From Agrobacterium larrymoorei (GTDB lineage Bacteria; Pseudomonadota; Alphaproteobacteria; Rhizobiales; Rhizobiaceae): a stretch of DNA of 64,000 nt. A program made the position numbers and the translations under genes. Below are positions 61,239 to 64,000 of the stretch, one piece after another. Position 1 is the stretch's first letter, and every line of letters begins with the position of its first letter. Location of the stretch: positions 496,001-560,000 of the forward strand of contig NZ_JAUTBL010000001.1 of NCBI RefSeq assembly GCF_030819275.1, written 5' to 3'. Below the pieces are notes generated by a model that saw nothing but the letters and a program-made list of their open reading frames with translations, was not told where the DNA came from and ran no database searches.

Positions 61239-62367
61239 ATGTCTTTCCACGCCCCCAATCACCCCACTGCCGGCATGCGAAGACCGCGAATGGGCGCGCC
61301 GCGCAATCGGTATTCTTCAGGGCGACGGACGGCGTTCAGCTGATACCCATCTGGTAAAGCCCGTCTTTAACGGCCTGCGCGGCATATCGATCTATCTGAA
61401 AGACGAGTCGACGCACCCAACGGGCAGCCTCAAGCATCGCCTCGCGCGCTCTCTGTTCCTCTACGGCATCTGCAACGGCAAAATCCGGCAGGGGACGACG
61501 CTAGTAGAAGCCTCGTCCGGCTCCACCGCTGTCAGCGAAGCCTATTTCGCGCATCTGCTCGACCTTCCCTTCATTGCCGTCATGCCGCATTCCACCAGCC
61601 GCCAGAAGGTGGAGGCCATCGAACGCTTTGGCGGCCGCTGTCATTTCGTCGACAGTCCCGCCGAAGTCTATACCGTTGCCGAGAAGCTGGCTGCGGAAGC
61701 GAACGGCCACTATCTCGACCAGTTCACCTATGCGGAACGCGCAACGGATTGGCGCGGCAACAACAATATCGCCGAATCCATTTTCGACCAGATGCAGAGC
61801 GAAGAGCATCCAGAGCCATCATGGGTGGTGATGAATGCCGGTACCGGAGGCACCTCCGCCACGATCGGGCGCTACATCCGTTATCGCAATCTTCCCACCC
61901 GGCTTTGCGTGGTGGATGTGGAGCACTCGGCATTTTACCAATCCTACATGTCGGGAGATCGCAACGTCACCTGCTCGACGCCATCGCGCATCGAGGGCGT
62001 GGGCCGACCGCGTGTCGAGCCCTCCTTCATCCCCGGCGTCATCGACCACATGATCAAGATACCGGACGCGGCATCCATCGCTGCGATGCATGTCCTCTCA
62101 GAACGCCTCTTCCGGCGCGTGGGCGGCTCCACTGGCACGAATTTCTTCGGTGTCTGCTGGATTGCAGCTGCGATGATGAAGGAAGGGCGAAAAGGTTCGC
62201 TCGTCTCTTTGATCTGCGACAGTGGAGATCGCTACGCTGCCACCTACTATAATCCAGAGTGGCTGGCTCACAACAAGATCGATACCGAGCCTTACAAGGC
62301 CATGCTGAAAGCCTTCATCGACAATGGAGACTTCAGCAACTTCGACGTGACTGCTGAAGAGCAGTGA
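61231..62367 (+). CDS. Cysteine synthase/cysteine desulfhydrase-like PLP enzyme
   Basis: A 378-residue fold-type II PLP enzyme. The Schiff-base lysine is Lys68 in HPTGSLKHR, the phosphate/substrate loop is [15 protein letters not shown] (about 91-105), and [14 protein letters not shown] (about 200-213) binds the PLP phosphate; [10 protein letters not shown] is near the C-terminus. The 378-residue length and the SLKHR variant fit the Cds1-type L-cysteine desulfhydrase/CysK-like group more than housekeeping CysK (about 320). Placed after the metal-chelate importer, it might release sulfide for Fe-S work, or build or break a chelator such as a diaminopropionate derivative. Context-based inference only. 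Confidence 0.85.
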   Translation: MHECLSTPPITPLPACEDREWARRAIGILQGDGRRSADTHLVKPVFNGLRGISIYLKDESTHPTGSLKHRLARSLFLYGICNGKIRQGTTLVEASSGSTAVSEAYFAHLLDLPFIAVMPHSTSRQKVEAIERFGGRCHFVDSPAEVYTVAEKLAAEANGHYLDQFTYAERATDWRGNNNIAESIFDQMQSEEHPEPSWVVMNAGTGGTSATIGRYIRYRNLPTRLCVVDVEHSAFYQSYMSGDRNVTCSTPSRIEGVGRPRVEPSFIPGVIDHMIKIPDAASIAAMHVLSERLFRRVGGSTGTNFFGVCWIAAAMMKEGRKGSLVSLICDSGDRYAATYYNPEWLAHNKIDTEPYKAMLKAFIDNGDFSNFDVTAEEQ

Positions 62368-62395
62368 TAGCTGAACGCGGTTCGAAGTGCTGCGA

Positions 62396-63577
62396 CTAAC
62401 CTATTGCCGCGGCATGTTTGCGAAGCGCGACGTATTCCCAGATCGCGACGAGCAGAAGGATGGAGCCACTGACAATCTGCAAACCATAAAGCGGAATATC
62501 TGGGACGAAGAGGAGTGCCGCCAGCACTCCGACACCGACAAAATGCGACACTGGCCTGACATAGGATGCCGCAACCTTGACGCCAATGTTGCCGAGCAAA
62601 AACAGGATCGGCCCGCCCAATATCGCAAGCGACTCCCTCAAGGTCGCCGGATCATGGCTATTCGAAAGGCTGAAGTCCTCGCCCACAGCCGTCAAGATGA
62701 CGCCTGCAACGATGGGTAGGTGGCCGTAGTTGAAGAGATTCTGTGCGATCTTCTCAGGCTCCGCCGTCTCTTCTGCCTTTTCCGAGACCTGCTCCTGCCC
62801 GTGGTGAAAATATATCCACCACATGATGACGGTGCTGGAGAAGGCCGCGCAGAACACCACAAAGGTCAGGCTGGAATTCATATATTCCGTTGCCGTCTTG
62901 CCGGTCGTGAGGATCGTTTCACCGAGGCAAATGATGACGAATAACGCGCATCTCTCCGCAAGATGCTCGCCCGAAAGGAGAAGCTGCTCATCATCATGGG
63001 CACGCATGCCAGGAACATAATACCGCAGAAGCGGCCCTATATATTCAATGGCGATCGCCACCGTCCATAAGACGAGCCGAGAGGTCAAGCTATCAGTCAG
63101 GCCGCCTGCGATCCAGAAGACGCTGGAAACGACCAGCCAGACGGTGATCCTGCCGAATGTCTTGGAATTACCGTGATCGACGCCGTGGAACACATAGAGA
63201 CCGAAGAGCGAGCGGGACAGCTGCATCGCCGTATAGATCGAAGCAAAAATGATGCCTTGGCTCTCAAACGCTTTTGGTAAAGCGATGGCAAGCAACACCC
63301 CTGCAAACATGAGGCCGAACAGGAGCATCCTGACAGGCTCCTTATCGGTATTGAGCAGATTGGTAAGCCAAGTGGTGTGCACCCACAGCCACCAAAGTGC
63401 GAGAATGAGGATCGCGGCCTCATAAAGGGCGGTTGCTCCAAAATCTTCCGTTAAAGTATAGGAAAGCTGGATCAGAGCGAAGACGAAGACGAGATCGAAG
63501 AACAGCTCTGGAAACGTGGCCTTTTGCGACTTGTCGTCGTCAGGCCTGATCCAGCCGCTTCTTGCACTTCCCGCCAT
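62396..63577 (-). CDS. ltrA: Low-temperature-requirement protein A (LtrA) family membrane protein
   Basis: A 393-residue membrane protein with about eleven or twelve hydrophobic segments. The family opening KATFPELFFDLVFVFALIQLS (Glu-Leu-Phe-Phe-Asp-Leu motif) is present near residue 20, as is HLAERCALFVIICLGETIL near 205, where conserved Glu and Cys lie in a helix. The ATG at 63577 follows GGGGATCTAT; an upstream TTG is not needed. LtrA was named from Listeria growth at low temperature; its biochemical role is unknown. Convergent with the PLP-enzyme gene. Confidence 0.9.
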   Translation of the reverse strand: MAGSARSGWIRPDDDKSQKATFPELFFDLVFVFALIQLSYTLTEDFGATALYEAAILILALWWLWVHTTWLTNLLNTDKEPVRMLLFGLMFAGVLLAIALPKAFESQGIIFASIYTAMQLSRSLFGLYVFHGVDHGNSKTFGRITVWLVVSSVFWIAGGLTDSLTSRLVLWTVAIAIEYIGPLLRYYVPGMRAHDDEQLLLSGEHLAERCALFVIICLGETILTTGKTATEYMNSSLTFVVFCAAFSSTVIMWWIYFHHGQEQVSEKAEETAEPEKIAQNLFNYGHLPIVAGVILTAVGEDFSLSNSHDPATLRESLAILGGPILFLLGNIGVKVAASYVRPVSHFVGVGVLAALLFVPDIPLYGLQIVSGSILLLVAIWEYVALRKHAAAIG

Positions 63578-63628
63578 ATAGATCCCCAAGTGAATGAAAG
63601 GGCGTTACGCCTGATTGCAGCAAGCGGC

Positions 63629-64000
63629 TTATCGCGAAGCCGTCGAAATGGACGTATCCATCAGCGCTGCTTCTCTCATCAAGGCGTCTTTGCGCCCCGC
63701 CAACTCCACCTCGTTGGAATTGTCGGGATAAAAGCGTGGGCCGATAAGCCGCACACGCTTTCCAGACACATCAACGATGTAGGTAGCAGCGACCTCAGCT
63801 TTAGGAGCGACTTCCGCTTTTGGGGCAACGTCCGTTTTGGCAGCCACGGCTGTTTTCGTCCGATTGGCGAGCTTTGGCTTCTTCGTAACGGAATTGGTAG
63901 ACGAGACTTTCTTGGTCGGCGCAATACTGCTGACTTCGTAGTTTTGCGCAAGAACGACGGTCGTCGTTGACAATAGGAAGAGCGCGGCGACGCCTGCTGC
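63629..64000 (-). CDS. Secreted Ala/Lys-rich hypothetical protein (5' end beyond window)
   Basis: The reading frame runs off the right edge. The visible part begins within a signal peptide (AAGVAALFLLSTTTVVLAQ), so only a few residues are missing. The mature protein has a Lys/Thr-rich stretch with a repeated APKAEV unit, then a small domain ATYIVDVSGKRVRLIGPRFY and PDNSNEVELAGRKDALMREA. This C-terminal pattern recurs in short rhizobial exported proteins as I recall, but no function is known. About 51 bp separate it from the downstream ltrA gene on the same strand. Confidence 0.65.
   Translation of the reverse strand, partial: AAGVAALFLLSTTTVVLAQNYEVSSIAPTKKVSSTNSVTKKPKLANRTKTAVAAKTDVAPKAEVAPKAEVAATYIVDVSGKRVRLIGPRFYPDNSNEVELAGRKDALMREAALMDTSISTASR

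Overview
The window looks like chromosomal DNA of a Rhizobiaceae alphaproteobacterium (Agrobacterium/Rhizobium group). This rests on gene content and signals rather than a database match: high-GC coding with strong third-position bias, an FeS-type (6-4) photolyase with the four cluster cysteines of Agrobacterium PhrB, a BA14K-type protein, an Omp25/31-type porin, an alpha-r14 type anti-Shine-Dalgarno small RNA array, EcfG-type general-stress promoters, and two families of rhizobial intergenic palindromes. I see no IS element, prophage, CRISPR array, rRNA or tRNA.

Layout. 0.1-1.0 kb: a lone methylenetetrahydrofolate-reductase-like gene. 1.1-5.0 kb (minus): an N-acetylglucosamine catabolic operon (regulator, SIS-domain deaminase/isomerase, NagA, ROK kinase). 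5.4-18.7 kb: a large catabolic island. Its plus-strand operon encodes a Gfo/Idh/MocA dehydrogenase and a complete sugar ABC importer. A divergent central block carries an NTF2-like protein and an M81 (MlrC-like) metallopeptidase on the minus strand, and RidA, an RpiR-type regulator, an SDR, a cytoplasmic GH20 hexosaminidase and a second M81 peptidase on the plus strand. A 15-bp palindrome is perfect in front of the importer operon and recurs twice, less perfectly, in the central divergent promoter, so the RpiR regulator probably controls all three transcripts. 18.9-20.9 kb: an MFS transporter and CutC. 20.9-24.7 kb: a membrane GGDEF protein and the Prc/Ctp protease.

25.1-28.3 kb: a small membrane protein, a minus-strand small RNA array of four hairpins that each expose CCTCCTCCC, an RNase H paralogue, and three stress genes each behind its own EcfG-type promoter. 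28.5-29.6 kb: a ceramide-glucosyltransferase-like gene with a clear 3' frameshift. 30.2-42.1 kb: an exopolysaccharide locus (two GT4, one GT2, polysaccharide deacetylase, Wzy-like polymerase, Wzz/GumC-like protein, Wzx-like flippase, GNAT-like protein, secreted clan-A glycosidase-like protein). 42.3-46.9 kb: small genes, an SDR, the photolyase, a BA14K protein, a porin and a small proline-rich protein. Three of these also have EcfG-type promoters.

46.9-49.2 kb (minus): a dehydrogenase/sugar-isomerase pair. 49.5-50.1 kb: a Tat-exported Fe/Mn superoxide dismutase. 50.5-55.8 kb: a complete dipeptide importer, dppABCDF. 55.9-62.4 kb: a metal-chelate uptake locus with a divergent methyltransferase, two paralogous binding proteins sharing a Cys-Cys pair, a permease, an ATPase and a cysteine-synthase-like PLP enzyme, with a candidate RirA (IRO) box in the divergent promoter. 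62.4-64.0 kb (minus): LtrA and a secreted protein cut by the window edge.

The most system-like regions are the amino-sugar island (5.4-18.7 kb, working with the nag operon), the anti-SD small RNA array, and the metal-chelate locus.
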